A stretch of DNA of 15,907 nt, taken from positions 1-15,907 of the forward strand of contig CAZBLU010000037.1 of NCBI GenBank assembly GCA_964493015.1. The letters are read 5' to 3'. The translations under genes and the position numbers were made by a program. Origin of the DNA: Caldimicrobium sp964493015 (lineage in GTDB: Bacteria; Desulfobacterota; Thermodesulfobacteria; Thermodesulfobacteriales; Thermodesulfobacteriaceae). Under the pieces are notes generated by a model, which was not told the origin of the DNA, searched no databases, and saw only the letters and a list, made by a program, of their open reading frames with translations. Shown piece by piece: positions 1 through 7,691 of this stretch (its first letter is position 1; each line of letters opens with the position of its first letter).

Positions 1-156
1 GCCTTAGAGGAGAGGTTTGGCAAGGTAGAAAAAGACTTGTCTGAGCGGATAAAGAAAATTGAAGACAGAGACTTTTTAAAGCGTTTACACCGATTAACCC
101 TCAGAGTGAATTCATTAGACGAAATTTTGCAGGAATTGAATCTTAAAAAGAGTTAA
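1..156 (+). CDS. C-terminal end of a DUF4351/Rpn-like protein (partial)
   Basis: The frame is open from the first base to a TAA at 154-156 and gives 51 residues; the start lies outside the window. The visible tail is highly charged and helical. It contains LEERFG near its start, an RIKKIED segment, then LTLRVNSLDEILQEL. This order (RFG, a helix with Ile/Glu, then a 'slee-L' helix) resembles the C-terminal domain of DUF4351 and Rpn/YhgA-like PD-(D/E)xK nuclease-related proteins, which are common in thermophiles. The match is from memory of the family pattern and the catalytic part is not visible. It could instead be any protein ending in a coiled coil. It is separated from the next gene by about 310 bp, so it is probably not in the same operon. 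Confidence 0.5.
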   Translation, partial: ALEERFGKVEKDLSERIKKIEDRDFLKRLHRLTLRVNSLDEILQELNLKKS

Positions 157-330
157 ATCAATATTTTTCGTCATTCAAAAGCTTCATACCATGCCCCCTC
201 CCTTTTTTATCTGTCAATTCTATCTGTTGATTACAAATTTATCTCTCAATCACTAACCATAAACTAAAGACTGCTCAATAATTTACCTTAAATCCGCTCT
301 ACTTAAACCTGCCTAAAGAGGAAGAACTTC

Positions 331-345
331 ACACTTAATAAGTGT
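331..345. repeat. Perfect inverted repeat, possible operator
   Basis: ACACTT-AAT-AAGTGT forms two perfect 6-bp arms around a 3-bp centre. Directly before it, at 321-330, lies another small palindrome, GAAG-AA-CTTC. The unit is flanked by two copies of AGAGGA (317-322 and 346-351). It sits about 55 bp upstream of the candidate -35 at 402, a position that would suit an activator or an upstream repressor site. It has no T-run, so it does not look like a terminator. A protein-binding role is inference only. Confidence 0.35.
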
Positions 346-401
346 AGAGGAATTATCCTATTTTTAGTTAGCCATGATAAGTATGGCCACACTATCTCAA
401 G

Positions 402-429
402 TTGAGGAAAAGGTTTTTTGTCTTAGAAT
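402..429 (+). promoter_or_regulatory. Candidate sigma70 promoter for the pfkB-tldD-purF-ubiD operon
   Basis: TTGAGG (402-407) is followed after 16 bp by TAGAAT (424-429), matching the consensus at 4/6 and 5/6 positions. Transcription would start near 436, giving a leader of roughly 30-45 nt. The -35 overlaps the small palindrome CTCAA-G-TTGAG at 396-406. Confidence 0.4.
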
Positions 430-467
430 AAAGGATAGAAAGCACAAATATCATCCTTGACACATTA

Positions 468-1445
468 ATGAGGAGGACCTTGAGAGAAAGATTAATCATT
501 GGCTGTGGGGCCTTAAATTGGGACATTTTCTTTCAAGTAGAGGATTTATCGTCCCTCTCCTTTGAGGGGTTAACTTTAGAGCCTGGGAGAGAGTATGTCT
601 TGGAAAGAGAGGCCTTTCTTGCGCTCTTACATAGGCTTAAACAGAAAGCCCTTTTGGTCTTTGAGGGTGGAGGAGGGTCTGCAGCTAATACTATATATGC
701 CCTTGCAAGCCTTGGCTTTAAGACAGCCTTCCTTGGGGCTGTAGGAGTAGATCCCTTTGGGGATAGGGTATTAGAGGAGCTTCTCTCAAGGGGTATTTCT
801 GTAGAAAGAATTCGTAGAGAGGGAGAGACAAGTCTTGCCCTTATCATCCTTGATCAAAATAGGGATAGAACTATAATTGTTAGCCCAGGGTCAGCAGAAA
901 GAGCCTTAGCTCTTGAAGATGGGGATCTTTTTCCCCAGGCTCTGTATCACCTAACCTCCTTAGCCAGCCCTGAAGGGGCTTCCTTTCAAAAGGCCCTTCT
1001 TACCAAGCTTCCCCAAAGGATATCCTTTGACCCAGGAGAGATTTATACAGGTAAAGGGAAGGACTTCTTGCTCCACTTTTTACAAAAAACAAGATATCTC
1101 TTTATAACAGAAGGTGAATTAGCAAAGAGTTCCTTCTCACAGAAAGAGCTCCTAAATTTGGGAATTGATACCCTCTTTCTCAAAAGGGGCAAAAAGGGGG
1201 CTAAGGCTATTAAAAGGGGGCTTATAGTGCAAAGCTCTGTCTATCAAGCTCCAAAGATTGTAGATAATACTGGTGCAGGTGATTATTTTAATGCTGGGGT
1301 TCTTGCTGGGCTTCTACTCAATCTCCCCTTAGAGAGGGCCCTTGACTTAGGATTATACTCGGCAAGTCTTAGCCTCAGAGATTATGGAAGAAAAGGGATC
1401 ATGAACCAGATAGAGTTTAAAAATTTTTTGAGTAGATTAAAATAG
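468..1445 (+). CDS. PfkB/ribokinase-family sugar or nucleoside kinase
   Basis: This is an ATP-dependent kinase of the ribokinase (PfkB) superfamily, cytoplasmic, phosphorylating a sugar, nucleoside or similar alcohol; the substrate cannot be read from the sequence. Numbering from ATG 468, the N-terminal signature is GGGGSAAN at 67-74 followed by LGFKTAFLGAVGVDPFGD. The C-terminal signature is DNTGAGD at 266-272, which carries the anion-hole glycines and the catalytic base Asp272. The length of about 325 residues is normal. The start is uncertain: ATG 468 has no ribosome site before it, whereas AGGAGG at 471-476 lies just before TTG 480, which would give a protein beginning MRERLIIGCG, as family members usually do. 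It heads a tight operon, and its stop codon runs into the ribosome site of tldD. Confidence 0.9.
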   Translation: MRRTLRERLIIGCGALNWDIFFQVEDLSSLSFEGLTLEPGREYVLEREAFLALLHRLKQKALLVFEGGGGSAANTIYALASLGFKTAFLGAVGVDPFGDRVLEELLSRGISVERIRREGETSLALIILDQNRDRTIIVSPGSAERALALEDGDLFPQALYHLTSLASPEGASFQKALLTKLPQRISFDPGEIYTGKGKDFLLHFLQKTRYLFITEGELAKSSFSQKELLNLGIDTLFLKRGKKGAKAIKRGLIVQSSVYQAPKIVDNTGAGDYFNAGVLAGLLLNLPLERALDLGLYSASLSLRDYGRKGIMNQIEFKNFLSRLK

Positions 1446-1452
1446 GAAATTG

Positions 1453-2769
1453 ATGAAAGGGCTACTTTATAGCGATCTCTATTTCGAAAAAAGGGATTTC
1501 CTAAGGGTCACTGTGGAGCCTGATAAAGTAGAAGAGCTTTCCTCTGGCTCTGAAAGAGGGCTTGCCTTCCGCAAAATCTTTTCTGATTTTCAAAACCATT
1601 ATACCTACTTAACCGATAATTATCATACATTACTAAAAGAGAATAAATTACCTTTTGCCAGAGATTCCTTAGCTGAATTTGGAACAAGGATGGACTCTCT
1701 TCTCAATGAGTCCCATTTTTCTCTTTCCATAGACAAGATATTCTCTTTTCTTGAGGACTTAAAGAAAAATATTCCTACCTCTCCTCACATAAAACACTAT
1801 CGCCTCTCACTTAGCCAGCGAATCAGTCAGGTTTTACTCTTAGCTTCTGACGGAGCCTTACATCAAACCACCAGAACTTATTTTAGAGTTATGGCCCTTG
1901 TTGTAGCTGAAAGGGATGGCAGGCTTGAGAGAGGTTATGAAGCAAAGGGCTATACCCTCTCTATGGAGGAGGCCCTGAGAGTTGACCCTGATCTCCTCAA
2001 GGTTTCCCAAAAGGCTTGCGAGCTTGCTTTGCTTATGCTTGACGCTAAAAAGGCCCCTGCTGGAGTCATGCCCGTAATCCTTGCTGGTGAGGCTGGAGGC
2101 ACGATGATTCATGAAGCGGTTGGGCATGGCTTGGAGGCAGATCATGCCGAAGAAGGTTTATCTGTTTATTCTGGGAGGCTTGGGGAAAAAGTGGCAAGCC
2201 CCTTGATTACCGTCATTGACGACCCCACTTTGCCCCACCTCTATGGCTCCTACGAAATAGATGACGAAGGCACTAAGGCCTTAAAGACTGTGCTTATAGA
2301 GAAGGGGATCCTTAAAGATTTCCTCTATGATCGCTATACTGCCCTTAAATATAACAAGAAACCAAACGGACACGGAAGAAGAGAGAGTTTTCGCCACCTA
2401 CCCATTCCTCGCATGAGTAATACCTATATTGCCCCTGGACCTCACAAGAAGGAAGAAATTTTGCGCTCCATTGATAAGGGGCTTCTCGTTAAGAAAATGG
2501 GAGGAGGGGAAGTAAATCCTCTTACTGGAGATTTTGTCTTTGAGGTAAGAGAAGGCTATTACCTTGAGAAAGGGGAGATTTGCTATCCCGTGAAGGGTGC
2601 CCTCTTGGTGGGGAATGGACCTAAGGTGCTTGAAAGTATCGACATGGTCTCAGATGACCTACACTTTGAAGCTGGCACCTGTGGGAAAGATGGCCAAGGG
2701 GTTCCTGTTTCTGATGGACAACCAAGTTTGAGAATACCTGAGATCACCGTTAGCGGGTCTTTAGAGTGA
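1453..2769 (+). CDS. tldD: TldD metalloprotease (TldD/PmbA family)
   Basis: TldD is the catalytic zinc subunit of the TldD/TldE (PmbA) protease, which digests unfolded peptides and matures some modified peptides and antitoxins in the cytoplasm. The zinc motif HExxxH appears as HEAVGH at residues 220-225, inside GEAGGTMIHEAVGHGLEADH. The conserved C-terminal Cys ligand is Cys410, in GTCGKDGQGVPVSDGQP. At 438 residues it is slightly shorter than E. coli TldD. I chose ATG 1453 over TTG 1450 because AGGA at 1444-1447 is then at a normal 5-nt distance; that site overlaps the stop codon of the kinase gene, suggesting coupled translation. The partner TldE is not in this window, so it must lie elsewhere or be absent. 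The stop codon overlaps the purF ribosome site. Confidence 0.93.
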   Translation: MKGLLYSDLYFEKRDFLRVTVEPDKVEELSSGSERGLAFRKIFSDFQNHYTYLTDNYHTLLKENKLPFARDSLAEFGTRMDSLLNESHFSLSIDKIFSFLEDLKKNIPTSPHIKHYRLSLSQRISQVLLLASDGALHQTTRTYFRVMALVVAERDGRLERGYEAKGYTLSMEEALRVDPDLLKVSQKACELALLMLDAKKAPAGVMPVILAGEAGGTMIHEAVGHGLEADHAEEGLSVYSGRLGEKVASPLITVIDDPTLPHLYGSYEIDDEGTKALKTVLIEKGILKDFLYDRYTALKYNKKPNGHGRRESFRHLPIPRMSNTYIAPGPHKKEEILRSIDKGLLVKKMGGGEVNPLTGDFVFEVREGYYLEKGEICYPVKGALLVGNGPKVLESIDMVSDDLHFEAGTCGKDGQGVPVSDGQPSLRIPEITVSGSLE

Positions 2770-2778
2770 GGAGTAAAA

Positions 2779-4155
2779 ATGTGTGGAATCGTAGGAATTT
2801 ATGGAGTTTCTGAGGCAGCCAAATATACCTATTTTGGGCTTTATGCCCTTCAACATAGAGGGCAAGAAGGAGCAGGAATTGCTGTTTTTGATGGAAAGAG
2901 AATAAGGGAATACAAAAATTTGGGTTTAGTAAGTGAGGTCTTTAATGAGAGGATTCTCCAAGATTTGCCTGGAGAGATAGCTATCGGGCATGTGCGTTAT
3001 TCCACCACAGGCTCCTCTACTCTCCAAAATGTTCAGCCCTTTTGTGTGAAATATACCAAAAAAACCTTGGCCTTAGCCCATAATGGAAATTTAACAAATG
3101 CCTACTCCCTAAGGTGTGAACTTGAGGAGGAGGGACATATCTTTCAAACAACCCTTGATAGCGAGGTGATTCTTCACTTAGTAGTGAAACATCTCAAAGA
3201 GGGTCTTGTTGAGGCTATTGCTAAGACTATGCACAAAATCCGAGGAGCTTATTCAGTAATTCTCCTTTGTGACGATGTGCTTGTGGCCTTTAGAGACCCT
3301 TGGGGTTTTAGACCCCTTGCTTTGGGGATGCTCAATGGTGGTTACACCTTAGCCTCAGAGACTTGTGCCTTTGATCTCCTTGGTGTGGAATACCTAAGAG
3401 ATGTAGCCCCAGGAGAAATTTTAGTTATTGACGAAAATGGGCCAAGGTCATATTATCCCTTTGAGAAGGAACCTCAGCCCCTGAGTCACTGTATTTTCGA
3501 ATTTATCTATTTTGCAAGGCCTGATAGTCTTATATTTCAAAAAAATGTCTATGAGGTTAGGAAAAATCTGGGAATTAATCTCTACAGAGAGTGTCCTTTA
3601 CAGGCAGATTTTGTTATGCCTTTCCCAGACTCTGGAACCTATGCAGCCCTTGGCTATGCCCAGGCAAGTGGGCTCCCCTTAGAATTTGGCGTGATCAGAA
3701 ATCACTACATTGGCAGAACCTTCATTCAGCCCTCTGAAAAATTAAGGGATCTCTCTGTGAAGATGAAGTTAAACCCTATAAAGGAGTTTATTAGGGGAAA
3801 GGAAGTGATTGTTATAGATGACTCCCTTGTGCGTGGCACAACCAGTAAAAACCGCATTAAAAGCATTAAACTTGCTGGAGCAAAGAGGATTCACTTTCTT
3901 ATCTCCTGTCCACCTTTGAAATATCCCTGTTTCTTTGGTATAGACTTTCCCAAAGCCTCGGAATTGATTGCCTCAAAACACACGGTAGAGGAAATCCGCA
4001 AATTTTTGGACATAGACACCCTGCATTATCTTAGCCTTGAGGGGTTGCTTGATGCCGTAGGTGACCTTAAAGACAAGGTCTGCCTTGCCTGTTTTTCAGG
4101 AAACTACCCCTTAGAGGTAGATTTTACCTTTAGAAAGGACATAATTGAGCTTTAG
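2779..4155 (+). CDS. purF: Amidophosphoribosyltransferase (PurF), Fe-S type
   Basis: PurF catalyses the committed step of purine synthesis, making phosphoribosylamine from PRPP and glutamine. The N-terminal Ntn glutaminase domain starts MCGIVGIYG, so Cys2 becomes the nucleophile once Met is removed; HNGNLTN is at 101-107. The phosphoribosyltransferase domain has the PRPP loop VIVIDDSLVRGTT at 343-355. Four cysteines at the positions expected for the 4Fe-4S cluster of the Bacillus-type enzyme are present: Cys238 (HCIFEFIYFARPDS), Cys384 (KYPCFFGID), Cys435 and Cys438 (VCLACFSGNYP). Unlike B. subtilis PurF, no propeptide precedes the Cys. Ribosome site GAGGAG at 2768-2773 overlaps the tldD stop, with a 5-nt spacer. 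Confidence 0.97.
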   Translation: MCGIVGIYGVSEAAKYTYFGLYALQHRGQEGAGIAVFDGKRIREYKNLGLVSEVFNERILQDLPGEIAIGHVRYSTTGSSTLQNVQPFCVKYTKKTLALAHNGNLTNAYSLRCELEEEGHIFQTTLDSEVILHLVVKHLKEGLVEAIAKTMHKIRGAYSVILLCDDVLVAFRDPWGFRPLALGMLNGGYTLASETCAFDLLGVEYLRDVAPGEILVIDENGPRSYYPFEKEPQPLSHCIFEFIYFARPDSLIFQKNVYEVRKNLGINLYRECPLQADFVMPFPDSGTYAALGYAQASGLPLEFGVIRNHYIGRTFIQPSEKLRDLSVKMKLNPIKEFIRGKEVIVIDDSLVRGTTSKNRIKSIKLAGAKRIHFLISCPPLKYPCFFGIDFPKASELIASKHTVEEIRKFLDIDTLHYLSLEGLLDAVGDLKDKVCLACFSGNYPLEVDFTFRKDIIEL

Positions 4156-4183
4156 GGCAATTTTTCATTTCGAATGGTGATAT

Positions 4184-5635
4184 ATGAAGTATCCTGAAAA
4201 TCTGCAAAGCTTTTTAGAGCTCCTCAAAAAAGAGCGAGAACTCCTTTATATCAAGGAAGAGGTTTCTACTGAGCTTGAGATCACCGAAATCACCGATCGA
4301 GTGGTCAAAAAGGGAGGGCCAGCCCTTTTCTTTGAAAGGGTTAAAGGGCACAAGATCCCTGTAGTAACCAATCTTTTTGGAAGCTTTCGTAGGCTCTGTT
4401 TGGCCTTAGGTGTAAATAGCCTTGAAGAGCTCACCCAAAAACTTGAAGATTTTATCGAGATCAAACAGGCAGAGGGCCTTCTTGGGAAACTTAAGCTTTT
4501 GCCCAAGCTTTGGCAGGCCAAGAATGTCTTTCCCAAGTTGGTAGACAAAGCTCCTTGTCAAGAGATTGTGCTTAAGGGTAAAGAGGTAGACCTATATAAA
4601 CTTCCCATTCTTAAGTGCTGGCCAAAGGATGGCGGCCCCTTTATCACGCTTCCTTGTGTGATCACCAAGGATCCTGAAACAGGTATTCGCAATGTGGGTA
4701 TGTATCGTATGCAGGTCTATGACCAAACCACCACAGGTATGCACTGGCAGATCCACAAGGTGGGAGCCAAACATTATCGGAAGGCTGAAGCTCGGGGAGA
4801 GAGGCTTCCTGTGGCAGTGGCCTTAGGGCCAGAGCCTGCTGTCATTTACGCCGCAACTGCCCCCATGCCCGAAGATGTAGACGAATTCATCCTTGCAGGT
4901 TTTCTTAAAAGATCTCCTGTGGAGCTAGTACCTTGCTTAACGGTTCCCCTGGAAGTGCCTGCTCAATCGCAAATTGTCCTTGAGGGCTATGTAGAACCCT
5001 TTGAGAGGCGCCTTGAAGGGCCCTTTGGAGACCACACAGGGTTTTACACCCCCACTGAGCCTTATCCAGTCTTTCACGTAACTTGTATAACCATGCGCAA
5101 AGAGGCCATCTATCCTGCAACCATCGTTGGGAAACCCCCTCAGGAAGACTGCTATTTAGGTAAGGCTACAGAGAGGCTTTTCCTGCCTCTCATAAAAAAG
5201 GTGCTCCCTGAAATTGTGGACATAAATCTCCCCTGGGAAGGGGTTTTTCACAATCTTGCCTTTATCTCCATTGATAAGCGTTATCCAGGGCATGCCTTTA
5301 AGGTGGCTTCAGCTATCTGGGGCTTAGGCCAACTTATGTTTACAAAGATTGTGGTAATTTTTGATAAAGAGGTAAATGTGCAGGATACAAGAGAAGCCCT
5401 CTTTTATCTCTGTGCCAATGTAGATCCTGCAAGGGATATAATGATAGTGAAGGGGCCTGTAGATGTCCTTGATCACGCAAGCCCTGAAGTTGGGTTTGGT
5501 TCCAAGATGTGTATAGATGCCACAAAGAAGTGGAGAGAAGAGGGCTATACCCGAGAGTGGCCTGAAGAGGCAGTAATGAGCGAGGATGTAAAAAGAAAGG
5601 TAGATAAAATTTTAAGAAATTTAAAGCTCACCTAA
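4184..5635 (+). CDS. ubiD: UbiD-family prenyl-FMN-dependent decarboxylase
   Basis: UbiD enzymes reversibly decarboxylate aromatic or alpha,beta-unsaturated acids using prenylated FMN made by UbiX. In a bacterium of this kind the likeliest role is a step of quinone (menaquinone or ubiquinone-type) synthesis, but the substrate is not shown. The length of 483 residues fits the family. Residues that correspond to the cofactor and metal site are Asn170 and Arg175 in NVGMYRMQ, His191 in MHWQIHKVGA, and Glu234 in EDVDEFILAGFL. The hallmark EGPFGDHTGFYT runs from 278 to 289. GKPPQEDCYLGKATE, another conserved family segment, follows. The ribosome site before ATG 4184 is weak (GGTGA). It is the last gene of the operon, 28 bp after purF; no ubiX is visible. 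Confidence 0.92.
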   Translation: MKYPENLQSFLELLKKERELLYIKEEVSTELEITEITDRVVKKGGPALFFERVKGHKIPVVTNLFGSFRRLCLALGVNSLEELTQKLEDFIEIKQAEGLLGKLKLLPKLWQAKNVFPKLVDKAPCQEIVLKGKEVDLYKLPILKCWPKDGGPFITLPCVITKDPETGIRNVGMYRMQVYDQTTTGMHWQIHKVGAKHYRKAEARGERLPVAVALGPEPAVIYAATAPMPEDVDEFILAGFLKRSPVELVPCLTVPLEVPAQSQIVLEGYVEPFERRLEGPFGDHTGFYTPTEPYPVFHVTCITMRKEAIYPATIVGKPPQEDCYLGKATERLFLPLIKKVLPEIVDINLPWEGVFHNLAFISIDKRYPGHAFKVASAIWGLGQLMFTKIVVIFDKEVNVQDTREALFYLCANVDPARDIMIVKGPVDVLDHASPEVGFGSKMCIDATKKWREEGYTREWPEEAVMSEDVKRKVDKILRNLKLT

Positions 5636-5748
5636 CATAGGGATTATTTGAAATTATCCCGAAATAATTAAGACTCTGTTTCTAAAATTCTCAGACTAAA
5701 AGGGAAAGTTAAGCTTCTACTTTGTATAAAGCCTCAATTGAAAGGAAG

Positions 5749-6612
5749 TTAAAAATTAGTATCTAATTTTCCTACTTCCTTTATTCTAATTACCCCAAGG
5801 TTATCTTCAAGTAGAATATATAAATCCTGATCTTTCAAGCGGATTTTTGGATTTAAGACCTGAGCAAATTCTATCTTATTTCTTTTTCCTACAAACCCCA
5901 GACGATTAGAGGTGGCATAAAGTATCTTATCCTCTTCTAAACATTCTATTTCCCTTAAGGGATTTGCATGGCGGAAGAATAGCTCCAATCTTTTTGTTGA
6001 TAAAAAAATTTTTATAATAATATTATTCATAGCCAAATATAAATTATCCTTAGCCACGCATACATCCCGGAGTCTTTCCTTTGTTTCAAAGACCTTCAAG
6101 GCCTCTCCCTTTGCTCCCAGATCTTGCAACAGAAAAACCTGAGAAAGGCCCCTTTCGGGATTAAAAATTAGAACAAAGAGCCTTTTCTCATCTCCACTGC
6201 TTAATCTTACCTCTCCTTTGGGCAAACTTAAAACTGGGAAAAAGGTAAAATTTGGGCTCCCCTGGGCATAGGTCAAAAAACCAAGGGAATCCTTGGTAGC
6301 TATAATGAACTCCCTTTCTGAGAGAAAAATAAAATCTTCAAAGCCAGTGTCTACCTGAAAAATAGTCCTTTTCAGAGGATTATACAGATATTTCCCCTCA
6401 AGGCCTAACCAGGGCTCCCCTTTACTATCAAGATCAAAATTAATTTTATTCTTGGTCTTCACAGGGCTTGCCTTGGCTGGGACAAGCCATTCTGCTCTGA
6501 TAGAAAGCCTCTTTGGGAAAACAAACTTTATCCCCTCTGGAAGGGGATATTCCCCTGAAAAAAGGTTGTTAAAATTTAATAGGATAAATAAGACAATTAT
6601 TAGAGTCCTCAT
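5749..6612 (-). CDS. Exported protein of unknown function, possibly beta-rich
   Basis: I do not recognise this 287-residue protein. It begins with a clear signal peptide: MR followed by a hydrophobic core (LIIVLFILLNF) and likely cleavage near residue 20 (LFSG-EYPLP). The rest is made of short strand-like stretches separated by turns rich in Gly, Asp, Asn and Lys (for example FIFLSEREFIIATKDSLGFL, LYLAMNNIIIKI, ILYATSNRLGFVG, LYILLEDNLGVIRI). This alternation suggests a beta-propeller or similar fold with degenerate blades; that is inference. The mature part has two Cys. It is the last gene of the minus operon. Its ATG overlaps the stop of the gene before it (ATGA, 6609-6612), with an AGAGGA ribosome site upstream, so translation is probably coupled. 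No convincing terminator follows it. Confidence 0.8.
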   Translation of the reverse strand: MRTLIIVLFILLNFNNLFSGEYPLPEGIKFVFPKRLSIRAEWLVPAKASPVKTKNKINFDLDSKGEPWLGLEGKYLYNPLKRTIFQVDTGFEDFIFLSEREFIIATKDSLGFLTYAQGSPNFTFFPVLSLPKGEVRLSSGDEKRLFVLIFNPERGLSQVFLLQDLGAKGEALKVFETKERLRDVCVAKDNLYLAMNNIIIKIFLSTKRLELFFRHANPLREIECLEEDKILYATSNRLGFVGKRNKIEFAQVLNPKIRLKDQDLYILLEDNLGVIRIKEVGKLDTNF

Positions 6613-7691
6613 TTATTTTCCTCTATGCTTTCATAAGTGGTGGTGCCTGCTGAGAAAAATTTCCCTAAAAGACCTCCTACTTGGGGAATTCCCTCTATGT
6701 ATTCTCGTGCCACAGTCTTTTTAGCTTCCCAAGTAACCTCTTTTTCTGCTTCGTTAACCACCCTTTGGGATCTCTCAGCAAGTCTTTCCCACTCCGTGGG
6801 ATTATTAATGGCTAACTTTACCTCTTCCAGAAAGTCAAAAACACGTTTAATTACAGACTCCTTTATCAAACTTCCCACAGAGAGGGCCTTGTCAATTTTA
6901 TCTAAAGGAAACTTGGCCTTCTCACTAAGTAATTCCAAAAGTGACCCTTTGCTCTCTTCCTTATACCATTCGGCAATTTTATGAAGCACCTCGGGGTTGG
7001 TTCCATCAATAAGGGCTTGGGATTGGCTTAGCTGTATTAATGAAGAATTAAGAGAAACAAGCTTTGAGGCTTTCCCTTTAACACTTACGCCCTTCCATTT
7101 TGAAATAAGAATTGGTTTTTTAGCAAGGATTTCCTTTCTCTCCCTTTCTTCCCTCTCGAGCATTTGAGCTATATAAAGCTTTTTTTCGCACTTGGCTTTA
7201 ACAAGCTTTAGATTTGCATCCAAAATAAAGTGCCAAATCTGCGGATCTGGATCATAGGTTGACTGAGGCAGGCCTTCTACCCAACTCAATTCATCTTGAG
7301 AGCATCCCATGTTCTTGAGTTGATTTTTCATAGCCATAACCTTTGCTTCAATCTCTTTACGAGCCCTCTCCTGTGGGGATTCTTGTTGTGGTTTAGGCCT
7401 TGATGGCCCAGGAGAAGAGGGTCCACAGGGAACACATCTTGTCATTCTCTGCCAATAAGCATCATATGGAAGAGTAGATCTTCTTTGCATCTCACAGGAA
7501 TTAAAATCAGAGAAGGGCCCATGTAATCTTTGAGCATAACAGGCTGCCTGAGCCCCCCTTACATTTCTACACATCCAATCATTATAGGCTCCAGCATCTA
7601 TACAATATTGCTGGGCAAACCCGTGGGAATTTAAAAATAAGACATACCAAATTATAATTAAAAACAAGAGGCTTATCCTTTTTGAGCTCAT
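6609..7691 (-). CDS. Exported Cys-rich protein with charged helical C-terminal part
   Basis: This 360-residue protein is not recognised. A signal peptide covers about residues 1-26 (ISLLFLIIIWYVLFL core, ending GFA-QQYC). The mature N-terminal section of about 65 residues has six cysteines (30, 41, 51, 66, 86, 89), the last two as C-V-P-C, so it should be a small disulfide-bonded domain. A Pro/Ser/Gln linker (about 90-108) leads to a long, highly charged helical region containing two more Cys (130, 168). The last 25 residues turn Gly-rich and hydrophobic (GIPQVGGLLGKFF). The CxxC could also bind metal or act in thiol exchange. The gene starts directly after the PDZ-TPR stop codon (TAA then ATG, no gap) with an AGGA upstream, and overlaps the next gene by 4 bp. 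Confidence 0.8.
   Translation of the reverse strand: MSSKRISLLFLIIIWYVLFLNSHGFAQQYCIDAGAYNDWMCRNVRGAQAACYAQRLHGPFSDFNSCEMQRRSTLPYDAYWQRMTRCVPCGPSSPGPSRPKPQQESPQERARKEIEAKVMAMKNQLKNMGCSQDELSWVEGLPQSTYDPDPQIWHFILDANLKLVKAKCEKKLYIAQMLEREERERKEILAKKPILISKWKGVSVKGKASKLVSLNSSLIQLSQSQALIDGTNPEVLHKIAEWYKEESKGSLLELLSEKAKFPLDKIDKALSVGSLIKESVIKRVFDFLEEVKLAINNPTEWERLAERSQRVVNEAEKEVTWEAKKTVAREYIEGIPQVGGLLGKFFSAGTTTYESIEENK

Larger units (their letters stand above)
157..467. other. Gene-free stretch between the partial gene and the PfkB gene
   Basis: This AT-rich spacer of about 310 bp has no convincing coding frame on either strand. It holds a C/T-rich tract near 191-208, a compact inverted repeat at 331-345, a shorter one at 396-406, and a promoter-like pair at 402-429. 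No hairpin followed by a T-run that would terminate the upstream gene was found, and no known riboswitch fold was recognised. Confidence 0.6.

Noticed and set aside
158..202. Minus-strand GGGAGGGGG followed by ATG and a 9-codon frame (MKLLNDEKY)
   Set aside because: The frame is too short and has no supporting context; the G-run is probably chance in a C/T-rich tract.
457..462. Perfect TTGACA hexamer just before the kinase gene
   Set aside because: No TATAAT-like hexamer lies 16-18 bp downstream; the spacing would place it at TTGAGA inside the gene. The pair at 402-429 is better.
5640..5668. Overlapping inverted repeats (GGGAT/ATCCC and ATTATTT/AAATAAT) between the convergent operons
   Set aside because: They were considered as a bidirectional terminator, but the stems are interrupted or have a 12-nt loop, and no T-run follows on either strand.
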